Source: Gonocerus acuteangulatus (Eukaryota; Arthropoda; Insecta; Hemiptera; Coreidae). Taken from it: a stretch of DNA of 64,000 bases. A program made the translations under genes and the position numbers. Position 1 is the first letter of the stretch; the number at the start of each line of letters is the position of its first letter. Positions 32,206-43,689 of this stretch are shown one piece after another. The notes beneath the pieces are model-generated. The model did not search any database, had not been told where the DNA came from, and worked only from the letters and a program-made list of their open reading frames with translations. The stretch is taken from positions 3,195,418 through 3,259,417 of the forward strand of contig OX328126.1 in NCBI GenBank assembly GCA_946811695.1. Direction: 5' to 3'.

Positions 32206-32342
32206 AACTGTCATTACTTATTGGATAACAAGATATATAAACTGTCATTACTTATTGGATAACAAGATATATAAACTGTCATTACTTATTGGATAACAAG
32301 ATATATAAACTGTCATTACTTATTGGATAACAAGATATATAA
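32206..32342. repeat. 34-bp tandem repeat, 4 copies
   Basis: AACTGTCATTACTTATTGGA starts at 32206 and 32240 and continues at 34-bp steps; copies appear identical. Confidence 0.95.
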
Positions 32343-32712
32343 ACGAAATTCAGTAATATGAACCCAACATACACCAAGTTAAAATACACTCTCCTTCATA
32401 GTGACCTAGAGAAGGAGATTAAGCTGTTTCCAGATTAATATGTATACCAAGTCTAGCTTTAAGAATGCAAGCTAGCCTTAAAGCACCGACACAGGAGCGG
32501 CGTCCAAGCTGAGGAGTTAATCAGAAGCCTGAGTTGAATTGTAAATAAGTATTTGTCGGATATAATTAGCTGCTTGCTAACCTAGACCAGGGTCAGAAAC
32601 CTAATTCTACCATTATATATCATTAGATATTCATAGCACGAACACTTTCATTTAATCCCTCTCACATTTACAATACATATATACCTGTGCACAATTAGTA
32701 ATCATAATTATA

Positions 32713-32717
<5 letters not shown>
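32343..32717. other. Unassigned DNA
   Basis: Nothing supported. Confidence 0.5.

Positions 32718-32747
<30 letters not shown>
32718..32747. repeat. (TA)n microsatellite abutting RepA
   Basis: Short TA tract immediately before the hairpin start of a RepA copy. Confidence 0.9.
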
Positions 32748-32749
32748 CT

Positions 32750-32887
32750 TTTTAGCGCGGTTCCTCCCTCCCTCCATAGGGAGGAACCGCGCTTATAAGT
32801 TGAACTCACGAAGCAATCCGGAAGTGCCGACTAGAAAATGTTGCGTTTCAGAACCCCTAGAGACCGAAAATGACGGTGGTTCAAATT

Positions 32888-32948
<61 letters not shown>

Positions 32949-33076
32949 ATATATATATATTTATTTATTTCCTTCCCTAAGTAACCCTTAAGGAAGGGAG
33001 TTTATTTTATTTTCTACATGTGCCGTACGTGACAAATGTACGTAGCATGTAATTGATTACATCTTAATATTTTTTC

Positions 33077-33108
<32 letters not shown>

Positions 33109-33640
33109 TATACTAAATATTTGTCTCTTCTCTCTGTGGACGCCTCATAAATGGTCCGATATTGATGAAATCTGGTACATATATCTTTCGTCTGATTTGA
33201 AACCTCAATTTCGTTAACCAGCAGAATCCGCCCAAAATAATCGTTCCGCTTACTTCATATGCTTGCAAGTGCTCGTTTTGTAGGCTTCTTGGCCTAGGAA
33301 AACGAATGAAGCCATTTTTAAGGCGATAGCTTTAACAGTTTTCGAGAAAAGTGGCAAAATAGTTGTTCAAATATGTTTTTGGTTTGGGTACTTAAAATCA
33401 TGGGTTTCAGTTAAAAAAAATTCTGCATGTTTGATATTCATATAAACAAAGATGACTAAATTTTGGTTACGTTAGCAGTTAAAGAAGGATTAGAATAAGA
33501 TATTTTTTATTAAGAGAAAGGTTTTGGGAACTTGGCATATTTTCCTTAATATCTCGAAAACATCTGGGAAATCGTGGTAAGTTGATAGAAACTATTCGAA
33601 AGCTTACTAAATTCTCTACAATGAATGTTCTAAACATATT
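32750..33640 (+). repeat. RepA copy carrying two (TA)n tracts and a nested repeat
   Basis: Same order as the 25.34-kb copy: GCGCGGTTCCTCC hairpin, CAATCCGGAAGTGCCGA, AACCCCTAGAGACC, (TA)n at 32890-32958, then the RepA right part from GGTCCGATATTGATGAAA. Between the TA tract and the right part lies RepH (32958-33076) and a second (TA)n (33077-33100) with a short CA run. This reads as an insertion into, or copied out of, the TA tract. Confidence 0.75.
32958..33076 (-). repeat. RepH, nested in a (TA)n tract
   Basis: TTTCCTTCCCTAAGTAACCC, TTCTACATGTGCCGTACGTG: the reverse complement of 51112-51178, where the same sequence also abuts (TA)n. It holds a small TTCCTT...AAGGAA hairpin. Confidence 0.7.
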
Positions 33641-33954
33641 TTCTAAATGTGTTTGTTTTTTCGTAGTTGTTTAGCTCACTTTTTAATTGTTTGTTTTAAA
33701 TTGCATTTCTTATTATTAGTGTTATAGTAGAACAAGTCATGGAAATTAGAATCATTTTGATATTTCTGAATACATTGCGTTATGGAATAAGAATTTCATG
33801 TTTTTAGCAGTAGGGCCTGGCCAACCCAGCTGTAGGGTGTTCCAGGTAAAAGGGTACAGTGGCGCTTTGTCACCGGTCATCAAAAATTTCAAGAAAGGTC
33901 GAACCAAAATAATCTATTTCAGATTTTTAATTCTATTTCTATTTCAACCTTTCC
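33641..33954. other. Unassigned DNA
   Basis: Nothing supported; the 63-residue frame at 33798-33989 runs into Rep-HP and is not credible. Confidence 0.4.
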
Positions 33955-34020
33955 AAATGACACCAGAGATAAGACCGGAACCGCGCTAAGATGACGCAGT
34001 TCCTGCGAGTCGGACTTTTT
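33955..34020 (-). repeat. Rep-HP hairpin terminus
   Basis: GGAACCGCGCTAAGATGACG and CAGTTCCTGCGAGTCGGAC; together with AACCTTTCCAAATGACA it is the inverse of 63906-63985. Confidence 0.7.
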
Positions 34021-34090
34021 AGTTGTTGTAAAAGTCCTATCAGTCAAATAATTTTAAATTATTTTTTAACAGTATTTATTTTATTCTTGA

Positions 34091-34463
34091 CAAGTTTCTG
34101 GCAACTATGACCAGTTAGTCCAGTAGTTTCTGGCAACTATGACCAGTTAGACCAGTAGTTTCTGGCAACTATGACCAGTTAGTCCAGTAGTTTCTGGCAA
34201 CTATGACCAGTTAGTCCAGTAGTTTCTGGAGACTATGACCAGTTAGTCCAGTAGTTTCTGGCAACTATGACCAGTTAGTCCAGTAGTTTCTGGCAACTAT
34301 GACCAGTTAGTCCAGTAGTTTCTGGAGACTATGACCAGTTAGTCCAGTAGTTTCTGGCAACTATGACCAGTTAGTCCAGTAGTTTCTGGCGACTATGACC
34401 AGTTAGTCCAGTAGTTTCTGGCAACTATGACCAGTTAGTCCAGTAATTTCTGGAGACTATGAC
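34091..34463. repeat. 32-bp minisatellite, about 11-12 copies
   Basis: Unit AGTTTCTGGCAACTATGACC plus AGTTAGTCCAGT (starts at 34157 and 34189). CAACT/AGACT/CGACT variants are interspersed. Confidence 0.95.
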
Positions 34464-34511
34464 CTCTTTTCAAAAGAATTGTCTCTTATTTTCATTTGAC
34501 CAAATCATGGG

Positions 34512-34642
34512 ATATATTCAATAATAAATCCACAAACTAACAAAAATAAATAACAAACACATTTGGGTGAATATTGTTTAAGAGTGTAATGTGTTTTTTC
34601 ATTCGGTTTTTCTTAGTTTGTGGACTTATTACTTAATATATG
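34512..34642. mobile_element. 131-bp MITE with about 35-bp inverted ends
   Basis: ATATATTCAATAATAAATCC ACAAACTAACAAAAA on the left versus, reversed, ATATATTAAGTAATAAGTCC ACAAACTAAGAAAAA on the right: four differences. No convincing duplication at the edges. Confidence 0.7.
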
Positions 34643-35194
34643 AAAAGATTTATTTAAATCAAAATAGGAGATAATTCTTGTAAAAAGCACCAATAGTTGC
34701 AAGAAACGCGTCAAGAAAAAATAAAGAATGTTATAAATTTAAGACTAATTTTGATTAAAAATAATATACTAAAGTATTTGGGTATTATTACATATATACG
34801 TTTAGCAGATGAGAAAAAATATAATAAAATAATAATAATAGAGAAAAATGTTTATATTAAATTAAGAGGAGAGTTTGAAACCTAATTTTTATTATATTCC
34901 CTTCCCCCTTCTAGTAGGTTGTATTGAAGTCTGTTACTGGAGATAGGACATTGTTCTGTAAATTTCTTCTTCAGTTAAATAATAGAAATGAGATTGAGTT
35001 ACAAAAGGTGAGATTGAGTATTGGAATATTTGAAAGAAAAAAAACACTTTATTTTACACTATATTAGAAAGATGGATTCTTAAAAAGATCGGCCATTGGA
35101 GATGGACTCAAACTGAACATCTCAACTAGCGTTAGAAGAATGCCACTGCTCTTGGCTTTCTCAGAGTAGATATTTTGCAGACAAAATTAATTTC
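34643..35194. other. Unassigned A+T-rich DNA
   Basis: The 62-residue frame at 34697-34885 is low-complexity and unrecognised. Confidence 0.4.
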
Positions 35195-35700
35195 GTTTAG
35201 AGCCTACTGCTCAAATTCAGGAAGATAAATATGCTTTAGGTAATGTACTGTATAACATACAGTCTTTTCTTTCGTATATGGCTACCGCGCATGCGCAAAC
35301 GCCAGTTGACACTTTTTTGTAACTTTTTTTTCAGTGTAGTCAACGCTAAAGCATATTTATTCTAAAATGTACTGTATAACATACAGTCTTCTTTTTCGTA
35401 CTTGGCCACCAGGCATGCGCGAACGCAACGGTTTCGTACATGGCCAACGCGCATGCGAGAAGACCATCGGACACTATTTTCTGACACATTTTATACGTTT
35501 TTTTGTAACGTTTTTTTTTTCAGTTTAGTCATCGCTAATGCATATTTATGTTCGTACAAGGCCTCCGCGCATACGTGAACGACAGCGGTTTCATACATGA
35601 CCACCGTGCATGCGTGAACGCCAGAGGACACTTTATGGTAACGCTTTTTTTTCAGTTTAGTTATCGCTACAGCATATTTATACTAAAAATTTAATATTTC
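35195..35700. repeat. RepK cluster with TAAATATGCTTTAG inverted boxes
   Basis: TAAATATGCTTTAG at 35226-35239 is mirrored exactly by CTAAAGCATATTTA at 35346-35359. Two further decayed right-type boxes follow near 35534 and 35667, making three successive about 130-bp units with AATGTACTGTATAACATACA and G+C-rich GCGCATGCG islands. One unit recurs at 63.71-63.90 kb. Confidence 0.65.
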
Positions 35701-36860
35701 GGGAATGGAACCAGCTTCCCTAGTCTAGATACAGGAATTCTACTTAAAACTTAGAAGCAGACTATACAATAACTGCACGGACTAGTGACGTCACGTATAC
35801 GAGATGACGTGAAGAACCTTTCTACCTCCATGGTCTTTGAAAGCAGCCACCGTAAGCCCGAGTAGAAGAAACGTCACAAGAATGAATTGGTTTACGAGAA
35901 AGCTATAAGAAAACCATTTCCCTCCAGACGAAGAAAAAGACAACTCTGGTTTTCTATAGATTCTTCCATCTCTGATTGTGCTGGTGGATTTTCACTTTCT
36001 GCCGTTCATTCGACTCCACACCGCGGGGGGGGGGGGGGGGGGGGTTTATGTAGTGTTTGGCTGATGTCGTGTTAGGAGAGATTATTTCATGATGGCTTGC
36101 CACATTCCTACAATTGAAATTCAGAAAAAATATTGTGACCGCAACATTGAAAACCCTCTTGAAGATATTTACTCAACAAAACGCAAACACATATCCTCCA
36201 GAAGAAAATTGCAGAGCGAAAGTGTTTGCCGTTCATCGGTCTGGGAAATAAAAATTCAAAAAGCATTTTACTGCTATGATTTATACAATTGAGCCTGGAT
36301 TTCTATGAAAATGCTGAATATTTTACGTAGAAATTAAAACTTTGCACTTTGAAAACCACCCCAAAATAGAAGTGATTTCATGTTTGATGGAACTGATGTC
36401 TAAGCTAAGAAGATACCTACAAAGATAAAATGATCAATCCAATAAGGCCTTTCTTTTTAAATTCCATATACACAGAGTGTGAAGATGGCGGTATGTTTGA
36501 AGTAGATCCAATATGGTTGAAAATAGTCAGCTGATAAAATTAATCTCTTACAAGAAATATAGTCATACTTATTCAAACCTCCCTTATTTCCCGTTTAATT
36601 AAAGGGGAAACGAAACGAACGTTCGTAAAACGATAAATAAACGTGTCCGAGCGTTTCGTCCAATGCGCCTTAGGAGCTAAGAAATAAAACAACATAGGTT
36701 GAAAATTCATTATTTTATATCTTTTTAAGTTTGGAAAATCATATCAACATGATTATTTCATTAATTTATTTCTTTTAGAGAGGAGATTAAAGAAATAATA
36801 CAATTTTTTTAACAATAATTTGTTATTATAAAATTGTGACCCTTTCTCTTTCAAAATAAC
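35701..36860. other. Unassigned DNA with a 20-G run
   Basis: A run of 20 G residues at 36025-36044 could form G-quadruplexes or mark an assembly-fragile spot. Near 36615 AACGAACGTTCGT is palindromic. Frames at 35887 and 36089 are unrecognised. Confidence 0.4.
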
Positions 36861-37150
36861 ATTTGAATAAGCGGGAGGTGATGTATATATAAAACTCGTC
36901 AACTTCACTTCACGCCTCTTCAGGAGCAACTTAATCCTATATACATAGATTTAGCCTTAGCTAGGGAAGACCTTCCACAGGGAGGGCCACGTCCATACTA
37001 ATACAATGACGTTAATATGGCAGTTATCCATCAGTTGATTCAGAAGCTGAAGAGGCGTCTAGAGACGCGAAACATATAGACCCTAAAATAAAGCATATGA
37101 AGTGAAGTTGACGAGTTTTATATATACATGAACTTCCGCCTATTGAAATG
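36861..37150. mobile_element. Inverted pair of Penelope-type termini
   Basis: Left arm ATATATAAAACTCGTCAACT TCACTTCA at about 36884-36911 is mirrored at about 37095-37128; the outer edges GAATAAGCGGGAGG and CTTCCGCCTATTG also correspond. The left arm jumps straight from CTTCACTTCA to CGCCTCTTCAG, so it lost the ribozyme-like middle, whereas the right arm keeps it. Confidence 0.7.
37047..37073 (+). ncRNA. Hammerhead-ribozyme-like motif
   Basis: CTGAAGA, one extra G, stem II GCGTC-taga-GACGC (perfect), GAAAC. A stem III and NUH site are not obvious in ATATAGACCCTAAAATAAAG, so cleavage competence is doubtful; ATAAA is conserved downstream. Confidence 0.5.
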
Positions 37151-38122
37151 ATATAATAATTTGTTATATATATTTTTAAAAAGGATCTGCTCCTAGACCA
37201 TTAGCGCCAGGGAAGCATGGCTGCCAGCCACCTTTGCATCTTGCAATTAGAAAAGGCACAGTGATCTAGACTCAATGGGTAAAGCATTATTTCTCGGTTT
37301 CACCTTTATTTTTTCAATTTAAAAATAAAGAAAATATCAAAATATGTAGCAAAAACATGTATTTACGGCAAAATATGGAGTTTTAATATAAATAATAAAA
37401 AATGCCTAGAATAAAAAACTGATTAAATGCTTTAAAAACACATAAAACGTGCTGAATTACACCAACACACAAAATACAATAACATCCGTTCCCTAATTAA
37501 AACCATCAAAATGTGTTTGCTTGGCAAAGGAACAGCGTTAATGACCTGGAGGGTTGACATCCTATAAAAAAATAATAAAAAACAGTAAAAACATCTTCAT
37601 TATATATAAATATATTTTGTTTTGTTATTTACAGATGGTTAATGTGGGGATCCTCTTGCAGTGTGTAAAAGTTACCAATTCTAGCCTACCCTCACGGGTA
37701 TTAGATACAATATTTATGTTATTATGTAATAAAATATATTGAACTTGTTAAACCCTTTTCATAAAATCTGTTCCATAAAAGCAGCCATGAACATGTATGG
37801 TAGTGGAAAAGTTAAAGTTGCTATTTCATTGGTAGTTAAATCGCTGATAGGTTGTTGATATAGAAAAGCCGAGTGGTTAGGTGGTTATATGGAGGATACA
37901 CCGAGAACCATCTAATATCCTTTTACTGCCTGTATAACCCTGAGCGGAAGCAGACCTGCAGTTAAGCACCCAGTGCATCTAGTAGCTGCATTACAGGGCT
38001 TGGATACGCCCACATCCCTTGTAGCTGTTTATTATGGGGGTATTGTACTCTTGCACGGTATCGAAGGAAATATTCAATGAAAAAAATATGAAGCGCAGGA
38101 CATTTATCAAGGAATTATATTA

Positions 38123-38123
<1 letters not shown>
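37151..38123. other. Unassigned DNA
   Basis: AGCCGAGTGGTTAGGTGG near 37868 resembles a tRNA A-box, but no B-box follows. Nothing else. Confidence 0.4.

Positions 38124-38153
<30 letters not shown>
38124..38153. repeat. Poly-A run of about 30
   Basis: Uninterrupted A tract without a recognisable retroposed body. Confidence 0.9.
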
Positions 38154-38156
<3 letters not shown>

Positions 38157-38312
38157 TCTCTCGAAACAAACCATAAAGGGTCAGACGGGGAGACGGGCTT
38201 TTTTTTTTATTTAATTGTTCATTTCATATTAAAAAACGAAACATAATATACACATTATGTACCAACAATTCACAAAATTTACAATTTGTTTTTTAAGAGG
38301 TACCTGATTCTT

Positions 38313-38735
38313 GACCATATGGCCCACAATAGGGCCAAACCACATTTTGTGTTCCGAAAAACGCGACAGCTTGACCATATGGCCCACAATAGGGCCAAAC
38401 CACATTTTGTGTTTCCAAATACGCGACAGCTTGAGCATATGGCCCACAATAGGGCCAAACCACATTTTGTGTTTCCAAATACGCGACAGCTTGACCATAT
38501 GGCCCACAATAGGGCCAAACCACATTTTGTGTTCCGAAAAACGCGACAGCTTGACCATATGGCCCACAATAGGGCCAAACCACATTTTGTGTTTCCAAAT
38601 ACGCGACAGCTTGACCATATGGCCCACAATAGGGCCAAACCACATTTTGTGTTTCCAAATACGCGACAGCTTGACCATATGGCCCACAATAGGGCCAAAC
38701 CACATTTTGTGTTCCGAAAAACGCGACAGCTTCTA
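38313..38735. repeat. 60-bp minisatellite, 7 copies, open in five frames
   Basis: Unit GACCATATGGCCCACAATAG ... ACGCGACAGCTT is exactly 60 bp. Two types (TTCCGAAAA = a; TTTCCAAAT = b) follow a-b-b-a-b-b-a, i.e. a 180-bp trimer higher-order unit; one b copy has GAGCAT for GACCAT. Frames of 136-173 residues on both strands result from the period and lack of stops, not from a gene. GGCCCACAATAGGGCC is a short hairpin. Confidence 0.95.
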
Positions 38736-39530
38736 AGTTTTAACCAATTTCAATGCTTTTTTTTTTTAATTTTTATTACGTTACGTGTAAAGAAGTTAAA
38801 TTCATGAAGTTTTACAATTGAACATAAAATAACGTTTCCTTTTTCATATAACCTAATATCAGCATTGATATCGTGGAAATTAAACATTCATATCCTGATT
38901 AGACTTGGAAAAATCAGACTAACACATCTTCATAAAACGTAAATTGGCTTAATTCAACAATGATATTTATTGAAATATTATTTAGTATAAACAATAATTG
39001 TAATGAATTAAATAAGATGCTGTAATATTATTACTGTTATTAATTGTATTATAATATATTCTAGAGAGAGAAATCATTTTATTCATGATATGCTGCCCAT
39101 TTTTAATGGGTTGCAATCACACAGCATACTCCATCACTCCTAGTAGGAAATTCATCCGTCTTCCACAGAGTCCGAAAATTTGTGATTAAAAAAAACAATA
39201 ACAAAAAAACAGAAAAAAAAACACAAAAGACAAAACAAAACATAGATCGGTAACTCCGCAAATTTGTTTTCCTCCGACGGTCCTTCATATCTATCCTCCA
39301 TTTCATTAACTGTATAGGTGGTGATGCAGGATTCCCAGCGAGTCTACAATCATGGACTCGGCTAGTTTAATGTGTAAGTCAATTTTGTGCTTCCACATCT
39401 ACCGGACTTGGAATTTGCTTTCATTAATTACGAAGACTACTTGTATAAGGATCTCAAAAGTTTATTTACAATCTCTTGACAAATCTTTTACGTTTCCGGG
39501 TGTTAAATTCTCTAAAAATTTTAAAATCTT

Positions 39531-39532
<2 letters not shown>
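38736..39532. other. Unassigned A+T-rich DNA
   Basis: A-rich stretch near 39187-39240; no supported gene. Confidence 0.5.

Positions 39533-39577
<45 letters not shown>
39533..39577. repeat. (TA)n microsatellite
   Basis: TA tract at the left edge of dispersed repeat RepF. Confidence 0.95.
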
Positions 39578-39579
<2 letters not shown>

Positions 39580-39760
39580 GAATTGATTAAATCAGGTTTG
39601 ATTTTTGATGAATTGATTGAAATAAGACATGATCACCGAAGAGAACTATCATCTTAAATTGTATGCATCGATTTAAAACATATTTAATGGCTCACCAATT
39701 AAGGAGTCTAGTTTCGTCTTGTGTACGGCAGAACATGGACAATTACCTGTAATAAAAGAA
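39578..39760 (+). repeat. Dispersed repeat RepF
   Basis: ACATATTTAATGGCTCACCA and GCAGAACATGGACAATTACC are shared with 63085-63160 almost without change; the preceding 100 bp are related too, and both copies are preceded by a TA-rich tract. Confidence 0.75.
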
Positions 39761-40265
39761 GATTTTCAATAAAACAATAATATGTGGAAACATATATGTG
39801 GAGAACTTGTGAAAAATGGTTGTTGTGCTCGCAATGGACAAATAACGGAATTTCGCTCTAAACTTTTGATAAGTAATCAAAGTATAATATTTCTTGACAC
39901 CTGGGGCGCTCCGGACGAGTGTCAACAAACAGATAACGTAGAGATAACCTATAATCTATAGGTTACTAGTAACAGGAGTTTAACCAGTACAGATTGAAAT
40001 TCGTTGTCAATAATAAATGTACGTTAGAATTTAAAAGTATATATTTCCAAGATGTCATGTGGAAACACCCATTATATTATTGAGCATTACCAAGAAGTGT
40101 TCTGACTAGGGATGCTGATGGGTGAGGAGGCTGTGCAAGGGTTCGGGATATTATTATCTCGGATCAGAGTTGGGCATCAATCAATTAATTTATATTACTG
40201 TAATTTGAGGGAAACCAATTTTACCACCCATCACGTACTCAATATGTTTCATTTTTAATCTGAAG
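39761..40265. other. Unassigned DNA, with a possible second hAT end
   Basis: CAGAGTTGGGCATCAATCAA at about 40165 looks like a hAT left end but has no partner with matching duplication. Confidence 0.4.
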
Positions 40266-41176
40266 CAGAGTAGGGCAAACTGTGATTAATTTCATGACTA
40301 ATGACTAATGATTGAATGAGTAATCGGGATGTGACCAATGATTGATGATTGATCAATCATATTTCTCCATGACTAGTGAGTGACGACTAACTACTCTCTA
40401 GCCTGTGATTGATGATTAATGATTAAGCATGCTTTGACAATGATTGATGATTACTGACTAACCTTACTCAGATTAAAGATTAAAGATTTATGACTGATGA
40501 TTAACTTCATACAAATTTAGGAATAATTATTAATAAAACAGCGCTCATAGCCTAGAACTCGTTGCGCTGTAATAACAAATGCATGGATTAATATTTTCCG
40601 TGTTTAGCATAACAGCAATCATATTAATACCCGTAACCACGACTTTTCTGTTATTTTGCTTGTAATCAAACTTTTGTTGTGATTACACTCACAGTCATAA
40701 CTCCGCAGATGTTTAGGATATGTATTGAAGACAAGAAAAACACCAACAAGGTGAGAAAGGACTTGAAATTTACAAGGGAGAAAAGGTTTAATCAGAGAGA
40801 ATTCTTTGCTTCAAACTGTGTGCACAGGAATTTACGTGGTTAGACGGAGCTAAGGGTTGAAATATTTCTTTAACCAATTTTTTTGGATTCAAAGTCCGAT
40901 TCCCGCAACAAAGAGTCACCATATTCAGTTTTACAATCAGACTCAAGTGTTAGCCTAATACCACATTTACAACTTTAGTCATGTCAATAATTAGTACAGA
41001 CTATCAATGATTGACGAGTAATGATTGATTGATGACTAACTTCACATATGATTAATATGACCTATGATTGATGATTAACTCGAATTGTGATTAACTTATT
41101 CTATCCTATGATTGATAAGTGATAGGTAAAATTTAATCGGTTCGTCAATCATTTAGTGGATTTGTGCCCTAGTCTG
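40266..41176. mobile_element. hAT-type non-autonomous element, about 910 bp
   Basis: Ends CAGAGTAGGGCAAA and, reversed, CAGACTAGGGCACAAA. Flanking 8-mers ATCTGAAG and ATATAAAG agree at six of eight. Subterminal TGATTGATGATTAATGATT-type repeats fill both sides. No transposase frame; the unrelated middle (about 40540-40960) may be a nested insertion. Confidence 0.6.
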
Positions 41177-41974
41177 ATATAAAGTAAGAGTTCTTCCATT
41201 TCTTATTAGAACCTCGAACCCTGAACCCCTTCGAACTTATTTTTGCAAATATGTGACTGAATGTCTCTTGACAAAGATCGATTCGGTTTCTACTATGGAG
41301 GATCACGGTTTTGGGAGTGAAGGGAAAGAGTGTACGTGATGGTGGAAAGCTATTTTTTCGCGGGGAAACTATTCGAGAAGACGCCAGCTGGTGGACCTTA
41401 CTCCCGCCAAAAGGCGCGACACTCGCCCTTTTTATGATAGGGACGGGGGAAAGCTTTGGAGCTATACAAAGATGTAGAAAGTATCTGTGATTCTATTATT
41501 GGGAATCACGATGTTTGAAACGAAATACTACAGAAATAGATGACAAAGGGACCGGATATTACATTATTCATAATCCTGAAACAGTTTTGGTATACTTCCG
41601 AGAGGAATTATAAAACTGCTTAAACGAATGTAAATGAGTTTCTTGATACTTGGGATTTTTAGGACAGAAAGAGAGTGAGTTTGCGCAGGTCCACTCCAAA
41701 ACTTGACGGCCTCCAATATCTACCCATATCAGAATTGAAAGTAATTTGCAATTTTTCGATTGTGTATTTTTGTATTATTTTATTAATTTTACTCTGCTGT
41801 TTATTGTTATATTTTCCATGAAAAGCGTAACGATTTCTTACGTGAATCAATCTGTCTTGTTGTATAACTACATTTAAAAAAAAAAAAAATTGTATCCCAA
41901 AATATGAGAGAATTTACTGTACGTATGCGACAATGAAGGAGCTGTTTGAGTGTATTCTACACTAAGCAAGCAAG
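41177..41974. other. Unassigned DNA
   Basis: No recognisable gene; the 63-residue minus frame at 41659-41850 is unrecognised. Confidence 0.4.
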
Positions 41975-42015
41975 GAAATCATCTTGCTGTTGTGGAGCTC
42001 CGTAAATACAAATAA
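41975..42015 (+). mobile_element. Possible LINE/SINE 3' tail
   Basis: GCTGTTGTGGAGCTCCGTAA followed by ATACAAATAAAT, like the tails at about 10.33 and 11.65 kb. Confidence 0.35.
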
Positions 42016-42202
42016 ATTTGTAAGTCAAATAAATGGTAAAAAGAGGAAATAATATTATCATATAAAGGAAAGTTGTAATAAAATACAACAATCGGATATA
42101 AAAATATCAAATCTCCTCCCACTATTTCTAGAGTTCTATAGAACATTATCATATTCATCATTTAGAAAGATATTAGGCCAAATCTGGACTCGGTGAATTT
42201 TC

Positions 42203-42250
42203 CATTACTCAGACCATTACTCAGACCATTACTCAGACCATTACTCCTAC
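42203..42250. repeat. 12-bp tandem repeat, 4 copies
   Basis: CCATTACTCAGA repeated four times, the last one altered. Confidence 0.9.
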
Positions 42251-42578
42251 CATTCATTTTTACATACCTATTTTTTTTGGTTTGTCTGTGTGCGGGATTT
42301 AAAATTTCATTGAGATATTATTTGCCTAAGAAGTGGGCTTCAAATCTAAAATTATCAATTGTAATAAATTTCAGGAGCAATTTTGTGTTCTTCCACTCTA
42401 AGTGACATGTCATATTTCTGTTTTCGGTATGTCAAAGTTATATAACAAGTCTCAAAGGTTCAAAAATATTTATTTTCCCTTAAGGAAGGCCAATGAATAA
42501 AAATCAAGTCAACATGAACGTAAATTTATTAAAATACGAACTTAACATAAGCGTAAATTTATTAAATTGGCTCTACAT

Positions 42579-42605
42579 GTTTCGGATCCTTCGATACATC
42601 TTCTG
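42579..42605 (-). ncRNA. Hammerhead-like motif, mutated
   Basis: Minus sense CAGAAGA (U4 changed to A), an imperfect GTATC / GATCC stem II, then GAAAC and ATGTAGAGCC, with AATAAA downstream. Probably dead. Confidence 0.4.
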
Positions 42606-42914
42606 GAGCTTATAAACTAAATACAGCCAAACGAAACTAAATTTATATAAAAAATAAGAAAAATGAGGTAAATAGAAAACCCTAAATAAAATATTTAAAA
42701 AGTGTATGTTTTTCAATATTTTTAATTTGGCACTGAATACAAATTTCAATATCTATAAAAAATAAAAATAAGACCGTTTTTTATTCCGTGACTAATCTTC
42801 CTCTGGATAATCGGATTTTATCTTTGGACTCTATTAATATTTTAAACAGCTGGCTAGAAACACTAGCAGAAGGTTCACCTTCGTTCCATTAGGCTGTACC
42901 TTGTTTTTAGGCAC

Positions 42915-42941
42915 CTGAAGAGGAATTAGGAGATGCGAAAC
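42915..42941 (+). ncRNA. Hammerhead-like motif, stem II lost
   Basis: CTGAAGA and GAAAC are at normal spacing, but the 15 bases between do not form a good stem. Downstream ATGTAGAGCC and AATAAA match the partner arm. Confidence 0.4.
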
Positions 42942-43002
42942 ATGTAGAGCCAATTTCAATAAATTGACATTCAGGACATTTTGATTTATATCCATTGGCG
43001 TT

Positions 43003-43382
43003 CTACCCACACAAGAAAAAATACTCAAAAATTCGACACCTGTACTCTAACGAACTGTGCATCGACGTCAAAAGCGAAATCCCTCCCTATAAATAGGGAG
43101 GAACGCGCTCTAAGAAAAACTAAATGTTGCCAAAGAAAGGGATATTTTCCCTTCCTTCCATCAGTCAACATTAATGGGAATTATCCTACTGATGAAAGCA
43201 TCAGACGCCATTAGAGATAGAGTCCCGTTCCATCACCATTAGCTGTCAGTACCGTACATGGCGATGGTCGATCATGCGCACAGACCGATTCCTACCTTTC
43301 ACTCATTACCGCTAGTTCCAGAGTGCCTGGTATCCAAGCTACTATAGAGCTTGACCTTCCTCGCTTGGCTGGCTGATAACTA
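43003..43382. other. Unassigned DNA with a RepA-type hairpin scrap
   Basis: ATCCCTCCCTATAAATAGGG followed by AGGAACGCGCT near 43078-43110 resembles the RepA hairpin. Nothing else is supported. Confidence 0.4.
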
Positions 43383-43383
43383 A

Positions 43384-43525
43384 TGCAGTTTGCAGTTTCA
43401 TATCTCATGGGCATCAAACCACATACTAAACACATCAGCCATAAAGTATCAAAGTGGTGCCAAAGTGGTTTGCAGTTTCATATCTCACGGGCATCAAACC
43501 ACATAGCAAAGTGGTGCCAAACGCC
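43384..43525. repeat. Local duplication
   Basis: GTTTGCAGTTTCATATCTCA and CATCAAACCACATA occur twice (about 43388 and 43468), and AAAGTGGTGCCAAA flanks them. Confidence 0.8.
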
Positions 43526-43689
43526 GGAATTTGGGAAAAACCAGAAGCTACTTGAATATTTCTCACCTTAGTATCATTTTTTAAGTATTTTTTGTCCTGT
43601 GTTGAATGAGGTCACTACCAATTCTGTAGCATAATTATTTTGAAAGATAAACGGGTTTTATATTAAGAAAAACAGCTTATCGAACAGCT
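43526..43689. other. Unassigned DNA
   Basis: Nothing supported. Confidence 0.5.

Larger units (their letters stand above)
42488..43002. mobile_element. Foldback made of two Penelope-type termini
   Basis: The left arm (from CCAATGAATAAAAATCAAG) and right arm (to GATTTATATCCATTGG) are inverted copies of about 95-120 bp. Both contain ATTGGCTCTACATGTTTCG or its complement. Each arm holds a weak hammerhead-like core. The interior is A+T-rich and non-coding. Confidence 0.7.

Noticed and set aside
37868..37960. tRNA gene suggested by GCCGAGTGGTTAGGTGG
   Set aside because: No B-box, T-arm or acceptor pairing downstream.
38229..38807. Five overlapping frames of 136-173 residues
   Set aside because: Artefact of a 60-bp stop-free tandem repeat; open on both strands and no start/stop context.
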